Notes under the pieces: model-generated
Seen by the model: the letters and a program-made list of their open reading frames with translations, nothing else
Databases searched by the model: none
What the model was told of the DNA's origin: nothing
Assembly (NCBI GenBank): GCA_964596165.1
Contig: CAZQTW010000001.1
Location: forward strand, 147,851 to 211,850
Direction of reading: 5' to 3'
Length of the DNA: 64,000 nucleotides
Source of the DNA: CAYUQT01 sp964596165
GTDB lineage: Bacteria > Planctomycetota > Phycisphaerae > UBA1845 > JAFGLZ01
Position numbers and translations under genes: made by a program
Part shown: positions 17,403-25,839 of the stretch, piece after piece
Position numbering within the stretch: the stretch's first letter is position 1
Layout of the letters: each line of letters begins with the position of its first letter

Positions 17403-18551
17403 TTGCCACGCTGCGTGGCGGCGGATATAAGACGCGGTGTGAGAGGCAAGCCCACTGTGTGCGACGTGGCCATCATAGGCGGCCTGCCGCCGCCCTACGG
17501 CGGCGTGTCCGTCCACATTAAGCGTCTGCTGGCACACTTGGACCGCGCGGGGATTCACTACCACCTCTACAACACGGGGCTGGACCCCACGGCCAGCGAA
17601 CGGATCACGCCCGTCGGCCGACGCGGCCTGAAATGGTTTCTGCAATACCTCGTATGCGGCAGGGAACCGGTCGTCTACGTCCATACCAGCCAATGGGGGA
17701 TCTGGGCGGCGACATGGTGGCTTTCGCGAGTCCGGGGGAAGGCCGTGGTCATCGCGCTGCACACGGATTCGCTCCGTCGACTGTGGCCGGTTCGCGGTCG
17801 GCCGGCGAAGCGAGCAATCCTTGCCGCCTTTCGAGCCGCGCACACGCTGGTGGCCGTCAATTCGCACATTCGAGATTTTCTCGAGCAGACGGGCGGCCTG
17901 GGTCACAAGACCGTCGTCATCCCGGCCTTCATCGAACCGCCCGACGATCCGTCGAACCAGACGGAGATCGCTCCCGCGGTTCGCTCGTTCTGCGAATCGC
18001 ATCGGCCCATCATCCTGGCCAATGGGGCACCGATCCTCTACGATGACGGACGTGACCTCTATGGCATCGACATGACCATCGAGATGGCGGCCAGACTCCG
18101 CGAAGTCTGGCCTCACATCGGCGTCATCTGGTATGTGCTCAAGTTTCCCGGCTGGAATCCCTCGTACCTAAACCGGATGACCGATCACATCCGACGTAGG
18201 AATCTGGACGCCCACTGGCTTTTTGTCGAACCCACGGGCGAGATGTATCCGCTTTTCCGAAGCGTGGATCTTTTCGTGCGTCCGACGTGCAGCGACGGCG
18301 ACGCCGTCAGCGTCAGGGAGGCCTTGTACTTCCGCGTGCCCACCGTCGCCAGCGATGCCTCGCCGAGGCCCAACGGTACCATCGTGTTTCATTCTCGCGA
18401 TCTGGAGGACTACGTGGCGAAAGTCCGTGATGCGCTTGCGTCAAACGACCGGGAGCGAGCCAAGCCGGCCGAGCAGCCGGAAAGTAGCGCCGTCGGAGAA
18501 GCGATCGCCCTCCTCGATCGCATTGTCAAGGAGCGGAAATCGGGGCGATGA
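17403..18551 (+). CDS. Family 4-type glycosyltransferase
   Basis: The protein is 382 aa from a TTG at 17403; a GTG at 17439 is an alternative start. It is a GT-B enzyme. The N-terminal domain shows the glycine loop GGLPPPYGGVSVH. The C-terminal domain contains FVRPTCSDGDAVSVREALY, corresponding to the EX7E region that holds the nucleotide-sugar in GT4 enzymes. Cytoplasmic, retaining sugar transfer is the expected chemistry, probably onto a lipid-linked or surface polysaccharide. It starts 11 bp after the sulfatase-fold gene and is probably co-transcribed with it. Acceptor and donor are unknown. Confidence 0.87.
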   Translation: MPRCVAADIRRGVRGKPTVCDVAIIGGLPPPYGGVSVHIKRLLAHLDRAGIHYHLYNTGLDPTASERITPVGRRGLKWFLQYLVCGREPVVYVHTSQWGIWAATWWLSRVRGKAVVIALHTDSLRRLWPVRGRPAKRAILAAFRAAHTLVAVNSHIRDFLEQTGGLGHKTVVIPAFIEPPDDPSNQTEIAPAVRSFCESHRPIILANGAPILYDDGRDLYGIDMTIEMAARLREVWPHIGVIWYVLKFPGWNPSYLNRMTDHIRRRNLDAHWLFVEPTGEMYPLFRSVDLFVRPTCSDGDAVSVREALYFRVPTVASDASPRPNGTIVFHSRDLEDYVAKVRDALASNDRERAKPAEQPESSAVGEAIALLDRIVKERKSGR

Positions 18552-18644
18552 TTCCCCACCCATGGACACGAGGGCCCGGCATCCGCCATACTCCTCACAT
18601 GGTCCTCGGTCGTAACTGGCGGTCCTAAGGAGGATAGTGACCTC

Positions 18645-19892
18645 GTGAAGGCCATACAGTTCGGTATCTACCCCATTCGCTGGCCGATCTGCAAGATTCT
18701 TGGGTGGGTCACTCCACGGGTGTACTGGAGTCGGCTCTCGGGTTTGCGGTTGGTCGATGTGCCGACGCCTGCTTTGCCGGCCGACGATTGGGTTCGAATA
18801 CGTCCCTTGCTGGGCGGAATCTGCGGAACGGATGTGGCCGCCCTCATGCAACGAAATCATCCGGCAACGACCCTCCGCTGCTTCACCCAGTTTCCCATTC
18901 TCCTCGGTCACGAGGGCGTGGGGGTCATTGAGGAAGTGGGTTCCGACGTGAGGGGCTGGCAACCGGGTCAACGGGTTTGCGTCGAACCGATGCTTTCCTG
19001 TGTGCCGCGCCGGATTCAGCCCGTGTGTCCGCGATGCGAGGCGGGGCAAATCAGCCTGTGCGAGAACATCACCACGGGTTCCCTGCCGCCCGGAACCATG
19101 ATCGGATGGAACCCCTTCACAGGCGGAACCTGGGGCGAGTCGTTTGTCGCCCACCACTCGCAGCTCTTCGCCGTTCCCGATGCTGTGAGCGACGACGTCG
19201 CCGCGCTGACCGATCCCATCGCCTGCGCCGTGCATGTCGTACTGAGACACTGCCCGAATCGGGGACAACGGGCGCTCGTCATCGGTGGTGGAATCATCGG
19301 ACTGGGCGTCATCGCCGCGCTGCGGATCTTCGCCCCGGAGGTGCCGGTCACCGCCATCGTGCGACACGACCAACAGGAAGCGCTTGCCCGGCGATTCGGG
19401 GTTGCGGATGTCATTCGATCTCGGCGAAAGGAGACGAAAGCTGAAAGGTACCAGCAGGTGGCCGATCGGGTTCGCGGTCGCAGATTCGACGCCCTGTTCG
19501 GCAACCAAGCCCTGATGGGCGGATACGACGTAACCTATGACTGCATCGGCACGGGTGAAAGCCTGACGGACGCCATGAAGTTCACGCGAGGACGAGGTAC
19601 CGTCGTTGAGTGTGCCACCTCACAGATTACGGTGGTGGACACCACTCCCTTGTGGTTCGCCGAGCTGACGGTAATCGGCTGTTACGGGCGCAGTATCGAG
19701 GAGTTCGAAGGCCGGCGGATGCACACGTACAGGATCACCTTTGAGCTGCTCCGACGGGGGCTACTCAATCTCGACGGGCTGCTCACCCACCGTTTCCGCC
19801 TGGAAGATTACGGCGAGGCGCTCGCGACAATCGCCGAACGAGGCAGTACGGGACTGATCAAGGCGGCGTTCGACCATCGGCAGAATCCGTGA
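18645..19892 (+). CDS. Zinc-dependent medium-chain alcohol/polyol dehydrogenase
   Basis: The protein is 415 aa, with a GTG start behind a strong AAGGAGG ribosome site. It is a zinc-type medium-chain dehydrogenase. Catalytic zinc ligands are Cys in GGICGTD and His-Glu in LGHEGVGVIEEVG; four structural-zinc cysteines occur in the run ending CPRCEAGQISLCEN. The NAD(P) fold starts at ALVIGGGIIGLG. The length exceeds the usual 350 because of an N-terminal extension and an insert (MIGWNPFTGGTWGE) typical of a subgroup. Substrate unknown. It follows the GT4 gene by 93 bp on the same strand, so nucleotide-sugar or polyol chemistry tied to glycan synthesis is conceivable. Confidence 0.88.
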   Translation: MKAIQFGIYPIRWPICKILGWVTPRVYWSRLSGLRLVDVPTPALPADDWVRIRPLLGGICGTDVAALMQRNHPATTLRCFTQFPILLGHEGVGVIEEVGSDVRGWQPGQRVCVEPMLSCVPRRIQPVCPRCEAGQISLCENITTGSLPPGTMIGWNPFTGGTWGESFVAHHSQLFAVPDAVSDDVAALTDPIACAVHVVLRHCPNRGQRALVIGGGIIGLGVIAALRIFAPEVPVTAIVRHDQQEALARRFGVADVIRSRRKETKAERYQQVADRVRGRRFDALFGNQALMGGYDVTYDCIGTGESLTDAMKFTRGRGTVVECATSQITVVDTTPLWFAELTVIGCYGRSIEEFEGRRMHTYRITFELLRRGLLNLDGLLTHRFRLEDYGEALATIAERGSTGLIKAAFDHRQNP

Positions 19893-20031
19893 GGTGATGA
19901 TCGTCCGTTCGGGAGACAACCCCCCGGTCGCGTGATACACGAGAACCGGACACGCGCGGTGGCGCCGAGAGAATCGTACCATCGGATCAAGAACAGGACG
20001 CCTGCTCCAATGACTCGGCCGGCCGATTTCT

Positions 20032-20415
20032 TCACCGAGCTCGTCCAAAGACCCAGCGTTCCGCCCGCGGCGAATCCGGCGCCGATCTCCTCAGGAAGAA
20101 CACACCGGCGATGCGCTGCCCGGCGAGCTCGAATTCCCAGACATCCGTCCTTCGGCCGAGCAACCTGAACGCGCCGCCGTCGAGTCTCGCCACGTCACCT
20201 CGTTCGCCGCCCACGGGCCCGTCATAGGTCAGGTAGGTTTTGCGGTGATCGACAATGCGAACCGCATCGATGGGTGTCGCATCATTGGGGTCCGGCGACC
20301 GACTGAGCCGCCATGTTGCCAACGTCCTTCCGTCTTCCAGCATGAGATCCCAGTGTTCCGGACCGCCGCCGGTGTGGTGCAAGATGACGAATCGCCTGGG
20401 TCGTCGGCCGGCCAT
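20032..20415 (-). CDS. Stand-alone LigD 3'-phosphoesterase-like (PE) domain protein
   Basis: Starting at the ATG at 20415 gives 127 aa; 29 codons further upstream are open but look non-family. FVILHHTGGG followed by EHWDLMLEDGRTLATWRL parallels the PE domain of ligase D (HHA...HYDFRLE-DGVLKSWAV), including the His-x-Asp pair that binds Mn. YLTYDGPVGGERGDV matches the following strands. In LigD this domain trims 3' ends before end joining. Here it is alone, with no polymerase or ligase and no Ku nearby. The adjacent genes are queC and pgeF on the same strand. A role in DNA repair is inferred only from the family. Confidence 0.7.
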   Translation of the reverse strand: MAGRRPRRFVILHHTGGGPEHWDLMLEDGRTLATWRLSRSPDPNDATPIDAVRIVDHRKTYLTYDGPVGGERGDVARLDGGAFRLLGRRTDVWEFELAGQRIAGVFFLRRSAPDSPRAERWVFGRAR

Positions 20416-20517
20416 CTTGCGCACTTCCGACTGGCTCCCCTTTCTTCGCTCGAGGTGTCGAATCCCGGCTGTCCACAACCCGCACCAAATGCCGGACTGC
20501 AAGGTCGCCGGTGCCGG

Positions 20518-21204
20518 TCAGTCCTTGATCATGATCGGATCCGGCACGCCGGCATCGAGGAATCCACGGGCACGCGTCGCACAGCCGTAGCACACGCCGC
20601 ACGCTTTGTCGCCGGTCCGATCGCAGGACCACGTCGAGGCAAACGGCGCCCCGACGTGCTGTCCAAGCCGGACGACCTCTCCTCGCGTCATGGTAATCAA
20701 GGGCGTCTCGAGGCGAATCCTGCACTGCGGTCTCGAGGTCATCTCAATCAACTGGTCGTACAGATGATATACTTCACGCTTGTGATCGGGGTAGGCCAAC
20801 CTGGTTTTCGGACCCGGCTGACCGTTGTTTTCCGAGGAGCCTATCATGACGTGGCCGGCCCCCAGGCTGTCCGCCCAGTGATACGCCAGCGCGAGCATCA
20901 CCGGTATCAGCCCGGGAATGTAGTCGCCTGCCGGTCTGTCGGGAAGGTTGGCCACGTCCTCGACCATCAGCTTCCGATCCACCCTTGCATTGCCGCCAAC
21001 CGTCTGAATGTGCGGCAGCTCAACCACAATCTTTTGGGACACCTGGAAATTCCTGCAAATACCGTCAAAGCACGCCAGCTCGCGGTCGGCCGTCCTCTGT
21101 CCGTAGTTCACATGCATCAGCGCCAGCTTGTGCTCCTTGGCGGCCACCGCCGTCAGGACGCAACTATTCAGCCCGCCACTAACCAGAATCACTGCGGTAT
21201 CCAC
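20518..21204 (-). CDS. queC: QueC-like 7-cyano-7-deazaguanine synthase, divergent PP-loop
   Basis: The GTG at 21204 is chosen as start because AAGGAGAT lies directly ahead; it gives 228 aa, normal for QueC. The enzyme class makes preQ0 from 7-carboxy-7-deazaguanine with ATP and ammonia. The C-terminal zinc site is intact (CDRTG...CGVCYGC) with the usual GFLDAGVPDP ending. Two signature positions differ: the PP-loop SGGxDS reads SGGLNS, so its Asp is Asn, and the PGRN loop reads PGLI. Both motifs touch ATP or the substrate, so altered activity is possible. Gap from pgeF is 49 bp, so the two are likely co-transcribed. Confidence 0.8.
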   Translation of the reverse strand: MDTAVILVSGGLNSCVLTAVAAKEHKLALMHVNYGQRTADRELACFDGICRNFQVSQKIVVELPHIQTVGGNARVDRKLMVEDVANLPDRPAGDYIPGLIPVMLALAYHWADSLGAGHVMIGSSENNGQPGPKTRLAYPDHKREVYHLYDQLIEMTSRPQCRIRLETPLITMTRGEVVRLGQHVGAPFASTWSCDRTGDKACGVCYGCATRARGFLDAGVPDPIMIKD

Positions 21205-21253
21205 GGCAATCTCCTTAAACGACGCGAACGGCAAACGACCTGCTCGCACCGGG

Positions 21254-22033
21254 CTATGAGGTCCGGAGGCCCGCAATAAGCGCGAACCGACCTGTCTGGG
21301 ATCCTTCACGCCGATGGCTGAAGAAGCGGTCGTCCTTGATTGTACACACCCCAGCGACCTCGATGTGATCCCGGCGAAGTCCCGCCGACACGAGCGTGTC
21401 GCGATTGGCCGCCCAGAGATCGAACGTCATCCCGCCCGGAACCGGGCGAAAGTACCGATCGTGATCCGGCAGGGAATCCGCGGCCGATCGAAAGACGTCG
21501 TCACCCACCACGTAACTCTCCGGTCCGGCCGACGGCCCGATGCCCGCCCAGAGTTCCTCCGCAACGCTCCCAAACGAATGCGTCATCTGTTCGACCAGCC
21601 GTCCGGAGATCCGCCCGACCGTCCCCCGCCAACTGGCGTGCGCCACGCCGATCGCGGGACGCCTTGGGTCGAACACAAGCACGAGGGGACAGTCGGCCGA
21701 CAGGAGCATCAACCCGACGCCCGGACAATCGGTCAAGAGGCCGTCGACGCCCGCCACGGCCGACGCCCGTCCGTCACGGCCCGCGCCCGCCCCATCCGGC
21801 GAGATGACGGCCACGCTTGCACCGTGTACTTGTTCGGCGCAGGTCAGGCGCTCAAACGGCAGCCCCACGGCCTCGCAGAGTCGCCGTCGCCGTTCGCAGG
21901 CAAGATGCGTCTGAGGACCGCAATGACACGCCATGTTCCACGGTTTCGATGTGATCGCGTGAATCAGCACCGCGCGACCGGCTAGAGACGCAAATCGGAG
22001 AAGGATCATTCCGTCCAGTGGCTCATGCATCAT
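21254..22033 (-). CDS. pgeF: PgeF/YfiH-family copper/zinc-binding (laccase-domain) protein
   Basis: The ATG pair at 22033/22030 (MMHEPLDGMILL) is taken as start, giving about 259 aa, normal for the family. The metal site is visible: His in EQVHGASVAV, Cys in LSADCPLVLVF and His in VAHASWRGTVG. Characterised members are polyphenol oxidase-like or, as PgeF, correct wrongly built peptidoglycan stems by cutting L-Ser-containing muropeptides; purine nucleosidase-type activity is also reported. It heads the minus-strand set with the QueC-like and PE-domain genes and is divergent from the sugar isomerase. Confidence 0.85.
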   Translation of the reverse strand: MMHEPLDGMILLRFASLAGRAVLIHAITSKPWNMACHCGPQTHLACERRRRLCEAVGLPFERLTCAEQVHGASVAVISPDGAGAGRDGRASAVAGVDGLLTDCPGVGLMLLSADCPLVLVFDPRRPAIGVAHASWRGTVGRISGRLVEQMTHSFGSVAEELWAGIGPSAGPESYVVGDDVFRSAADSLPDHDRYFRPVPGGMTFDLWAANRDTLVSAGLRRDHIEVAGVCTIKDDRFFSHRREGSQTGRFALIAGLRTS

Positions 22034-22126
22034 GCCTCTAGTAGAATACGTTTGGCGCCTATCCGCAACTGGCAAGAGGAGATCAGGCGGACAAGACGAG
22101 TGTACATCGTTTCAGGAGAGACCAAG

Positions 22127-23029
22127 ATGGATCGGGAAATCACGCGGCGCGGCTTCGTGGCGCGAGGTCTGGCAGGCACGGCGGTCGTCGGCTGGGTGGG
22201 AAATCGGTTGGCATCGGCCGCGGAATCGACGGCCTCGTCCGGTGAGGGAAAGCTTCGAAAGGCCTGCCAGCTCGGCATGGTTCAGGAGGGCAAGACACCG
22301 CTGGAGAAGCTCAAGATCGCCCAAGAGTGCGGCTGGGACGGCGTCGAGACCGGCGCCACCGGGAACCAGAAAGTGATCGATGACCTGCGCGCGGCCAGCG
22401 AGAAGGCCGGCGTTCCGGTCCACAGCGTCGTCTGCGAAACGCATTGGGGATACCCCCTTTCCGACCCGGACGCCGCGAAGGTCGCGCGTGGGATGGACGG
22501 CATGAAGACGGCCCTGAAGAATGCCCGCGATCTGAAGGCGGACGCCGTTCTACTCGTGCCGGCCGTCGTTTCGGCGCAGGTCCGCTACAAGGACGCCTGG
22601 GAGCGATCGCAGAAATGCATCCGCGAACTGGTACCGATCGCCGAGGAGTGCGGCGTCACGATTGCCGTCGAAAACGTGTGGAACAAGTTCCTGCTTAGTC
22701 CGCTCGAGGCTGTCCGCTATGTGGATGACTTCAACAGCAAATTCGTTCGATTCTACTTCGACGTGGGGAACGTGGTCATCTTCGGATTCCCCCAAGACTG
22801 GATTCGAACGCTCGGTCCTCGAATCGCCAAGATTCATTTGAAGGACTTCAAGCGAGCGGGCTCGCAGTGGGTACCGATCCGCGAGGGCGATGTCGAATGG
22901 CCCGAAGTCCGCAAGGCGCTGGCCGAGGTGGGTTACAGCGGCTGGATGACGACCGAGGTTGCCGGCGGCAACAGGAACTACCTCCGCGATCTGGCAGGCC
23001 GTGTCGACAAGATCATCGCCGGAACCTGA
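22127..23029 (+). CDS. Tat-exported sugar phosphate isomerase/epimerase (AP endonuclease 2-like TIM barrel)
   Basis: ATG 22127 has AGGAGA upstream and begins a twin-arginine leader (ITRRGFVARGLAGTAV) followed by a cleavable Ala-rich region, giving 300 aa. The remainder is a TIM barrel of the xylose-isomerase-like/AP endonuclease 2 group. Metal-binding acidic residues typical of the family occur in AVENVW, YFDVGNVV, KIHLKDFKR and TTEVAGGN. These enzymes isomerise or epimerise sugars, often with divalent metals. Planctomycetes often couple them to Gfo/Idh/MocA oxidoreductases. The nearest pair candidates here are distant, so the partner is not identified. It is divergent from pgeF across 93 bp. 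Confidence 0.88.
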   Translation: MDREITRRGFVARGLAGTAVVGWVGNRLASAAESTASSGEGKLRKACQLGMVQEGKTPLEKLKIAQECGWDGVETGATGNQKVIDDLRAASEKAGVPVHSVVCETHWGYPLSDPDAAKVARGMDGMKTALKNARDLKADAVLLVPAVVSAQVRYKDAWERSQKCIRELVPIAEECGVTIAVENVWNKFLLSPLEAVRYVDDFNSKFVRFYFDVGNVVIFGFPQDWIRTLGPRIAKIHLKDFKRAGSQWVPIREGDVEWPEVRKALAEVGYSGWMTTEVAGGNRNYLRDLAGRVDKIIAGT

Positions 23030-23234
23030 GGTTCGCATCGCGGAAGATCGCGCCGGCAGACCAAGACCGGGTGGTACCCGAGACGAACGGCGGCCGCCCG
23101 ATCTGTTGGACGGACGCGCCATGCTCGTCGGGCCGGGCGAGCCGACGGCGACCATCGACCATCGACGAGGGGATGTCGGAGAAGAGACCCCCGTTCGGTT
23201 CGCGGAAGGCCACCGACCCATAAGACACGACCGA

Positions 23235-25226
23235 CTATGGCCTACCTGTCCGAGCGTTTTGGGTGGCGGCCGCGGTTGACGCGGTGGTCCTGGGCGCGGT
23301 TGCCGTTGTCGGCGTCAACGCTTCGAGCCGTTGCTGGAGTGCGGCGTACTGCGGATCGCGAGGATTGCCCGACTTGAGCGATTGCCGAATCACCTCGAGG
23401 GCCAGATCCCGTCGGTTTCGGGCCAACTGCACCTCCACCTCCGTATCCGCAAGAATGAGAGCCCTCGGATCGATTTGACGGGCCCGCTGAATGTAGCCGA
23501 GCGCCGCTTCCGGATCACGCAGAGAGTCCTGGGACGTGGTGGCCAGGAAGTAGGCCAGGTTGTTCAATGCGCCCGTGTGGGCGGGGTCGCTGTCGATGGC
23601 CGCCTTGAACGCGCGGATCGCCGGTCCGTCCTGCTTCAATTCCATGTAACACTGGCCGAGCAGGTATGCCGGCCTGGCCTTGAAAGGGCGATCGGCCAAC
23701 TCATAGGCGCGTCGGTGCGACTGGGCGGCCTCCGCAAATCGACCGAGCCGTGCCAAATGGTCGCCCAGAACCATGTGGTCTTCCCAGTAGTCGTCGGCGA
23801 TGCGAAAGGCGTGCCGCATCTTCTCAATCGCCAACTCCCACTTCCCGACGGCGCCCAGCGACCGGGACAGACACGCCCATGCTCGGCTGCTACCTGGGCT
23901 CACCTGAACGGTTTGCTCCCATAGGACCACCGGATCACGCCAGTCTCGATTCCGTCTGACGCTCAGACCCGCATTGAGGAGAATGAACACACCCAATGCA
24001 CCATAAACGCCCCACCGACCCCAATGACCGGTCCTTCGAGCGAGGGCGACACCGGCAGCCCCGAGCGCCCAACACCATGCCACCGAGGGCAAGTAGATCA
24101 GCCGCTCCCCAAAAATCGTGCCGATGATCACGACGGCGTTGCTGATCATGCTGTACGTAATGAAGAAGAAGCCCGTGCACCACACCGCCACCCCCCAAGC
24201 ATGCCGGTCGCTCGACCGTTTCGCTCGCCAGAGGACGACGACAACACCTACAAGCCAGGACAAGCCCACGAGGACCGCGGGGGCAATCGGGTCATGGACG
24301 ACCGGAATCTCGTTGTAACTGTAGTCGCAACTGAGAGGGTTGGGCCACGCGAGCAGACGCAGGTATTTACCGAGCAACACCGGCGCCGTTAGTAGCCGGT
24401 CCGTCGGCCGCGCCCGGCCGAGCGGGTTGTCCATAACCGGTACCCACTCGTTGGGCCGTGTCAGCCTGCCGAAGAGTCCGTATCGAACGGCGAGTGCCCC
24501 GGCAAAGACGGCGACGACTGCGAGCAGAACCACAACGTCTCTCTTGAACACCCTCCGAAGCTCTCGAGTCCGAATGGTGTGCCGGTTCTTGACCCACGCT
24601 TGCCATACGCGGATGAACACCACCAACGGCAATATGACGAAGGCGGTTTCCTTTGTGAAGACCGCCATCAGCGAAAGCAACGCAATGGCTCCTGCGCGCC
24701 ACGGTTCACAACGTCCGTCCTCCGGGCAACGGAGAAGCAACCCTGTCACGACCAGTATGAAGAGCGTGACGGCCATGTCGGCACGACCGACGATACAGAT
24801 CACGGCCTCGGTATGCACGGCATGAACGGCAAACAGCATGGCGGCCAACCACGCGGCCGTTCGGTCGCCGAGCGCCGGCACGCCGACCCGCCACACAGCC
24901 AGGCAGACCGCGGCATGAAGCATGATGTTGAACAGCCGAAAGCCCCAAGGACTTCGGCCGGTCGCCATCCTGTTGAGCAAAAAACTGAGCGTCGTCAAGG
25001 GGCGGTAGATCGGATCGTCATTGAGTCCGTGCCAGTAGCTCCGGGTAAAGATGTCTTTCCAGTAAGCCGAGTCGTTCGCGCGTCGATCATTCACGATCGC
25101 CGTCATGTCGTCGCGAAGCAGGGGATTGCGGAGACTGTTCGCATACACGGCCACACATGTCGCAACAAGACCGATGGCGGCGTAGAGATTGAGACGGTTG
25201 CCGGAAAGGCTCATCACGTGCTTCAT
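23235..25226 (-). CDS. TMTC-like polytopic protein with C-terminal TPRs
   Basis: The protein is 663 aa. A TMTC-like architecture is seen: roughly ten membrane spans (about 12-410), then TPRs (about 430-620), then a Thr/Ala-rich tail. Motifs typical of TMTC enzymes are present: NPLLRDDMTAI in the first outside loop, YRPLTTLSFLLNRM, HTEAVICIVGRADM and KETAFVILP. Eukaryotic TMTC proteins are GT-C O-mannosyltransferases; bacterial relatives are uncharacterised but should use polyprenyl-phosphate sugars outside the membrane. It follows the VOC gene with no gap (stop then ATG), so both are one operon. A paralogue is divergent at 25840. Confidence 0.82.
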   Translation of the reverse strand: MKHVMSLSGNRLNLYAAIGLVATCVAVYANSLRNPLLRDDMTAIVNDRRANDSAYWKDIFTRSYWHGLNDDPIYRPLTTLSFLLNRMATGRSPWGFRLFNIMLHAAVCLAVWRVGVPALGDRTAAWLAAMLFAVHAVHTEAVICIVGRADMAVTLFILVVTGLLLRCPEDGRCEPWRAGAIALLSLMAVFTKETAFVILPLVVFIRVWQAWVKNRHTIRTRELRRVFKRDVVVLLAVVAVFAGALAVRYGLFGRLTRPNEWVPVMDNPLGRARPTDRLLTAPVLLGKYLRLLAWPNPLSCDYSYNEIPVVHDPIAPAVLVGLSWLVGVVVVLWRAKRSSDRHAWGVAVWCTGFFFITYSMISNAVVIIGTIFGERLIYLPSVAWCWALGAAGVALARRTGHWGRWGVYGALGVFILLNAGLSVRRNRDWRDPVVLWEQTVQVSPGSSRAWACLSRSLGAVGKWELAIEKMRHAFRIADDYWEDHMVLGDHLARLGRFAEAAQSHRRAYELADRPFKARPAYLLGQCYMELKQDGPAIRAFKAAIDSDPAHTGALNNLAYFLATTSQDSLRDPEAALGYIQRARQIDPRALILADTEVEVQLARNRRDLALEVIRQSLKSGNPRDPQYAALQQRLEALTPTTATAPRTTASTAAATQNARTGRP

Positions 25227-25619
25227 CTAGAGTATCCACACCTGCTTAAGCTCAATGCGGTTCTCCGCCGGATCGAGCACGAAGATGCGCCGTTCCGTAA
25301 AGGCAAACCCTTCGTACCACTCGTAGTCCATCGCCAACTCGTCCAGCTTCTCACGAAGATTCTGCAGAGAGGGGATCTCGAGAACCAGACGCCGACGCAT
25401 GGGAGAAGCAATGGCCTCGGGCGTGATAAGAATGCGGAGTCGCAGCCTGCCGGTCTGAAAGCAGATCATCCCCTCCTCACCGTCGGCTGGCTCCAAACCC
25501 AGTATATCCACGTAGAAGGTTCGGAGCGCGGCCTCTTGACCCGGCTTCGCTTCCATCCGCACATGGCTGATGGCGTGAATTCGAGGCGGCGATTCGTGTC
25601 TTCGTTCAAGGATGCTCAT
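25227..25619 (-). CDS. VOC (glyoxalase/bleomycin-resistance fold) family protein
   Basis: Starting at ATG 25619 gives 130 aa, the family norm; the frame is open 26 codons upstream without homologous features. The N-terminus IHAISHVRMEAKPGQEAAL and FYVDILGLEP form the first beta-alpha-beta unit of the fold, and AENRIELKQVWIL forms the last strand with a metal-type Glu. FAFTERRIFVLDP sits before it. Substrate unknown; family members bind metals and catalyse isomerisation, epoxide opening or dioxygenation. Its TAG abuts the TMTC-like start, implying co-transcription. Confidence 0.82.
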   Translation of the reverse strand: MSILERRHESPPRIHAISHVRMEAKPGQEAALRTFYVDILGLEPADGEEGMICFQTGRLRLRILITPEAIASPMRRRLVLEIPSLQNLREKLDELAMDYEWYEGFAFTERRIFVLDPAENRIELKQVWIL

Positions 25620-25839
25620 TGACCGATGCCAAGATGCCGCGTCGCGGAATGGCAGACGCGCCTTTCCTACGCTAACGCATGACGATGGCGTGCTCAAGAC
25701 CGAAGCCCATCGCTCCGCCTCCCTGTCGGGAGCGCGGATCGGTGAGCCCGACGTCTAACGGATCCCCCTGATTCAGGTGTCGATGAATCGTCGCGATTGA
25801 CGCTCTCTCCCGGCCTCACTAGACTGCCGGTGACGATGC

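Noticed and set aside
20518..21204. The QueC-like gene with PE and PgeF neighbours as an antiphage (Qat-type) operon
   Set aside because: No ATPase, nuclease or TatD-like partner is present; the neighbours are of ordinary families.
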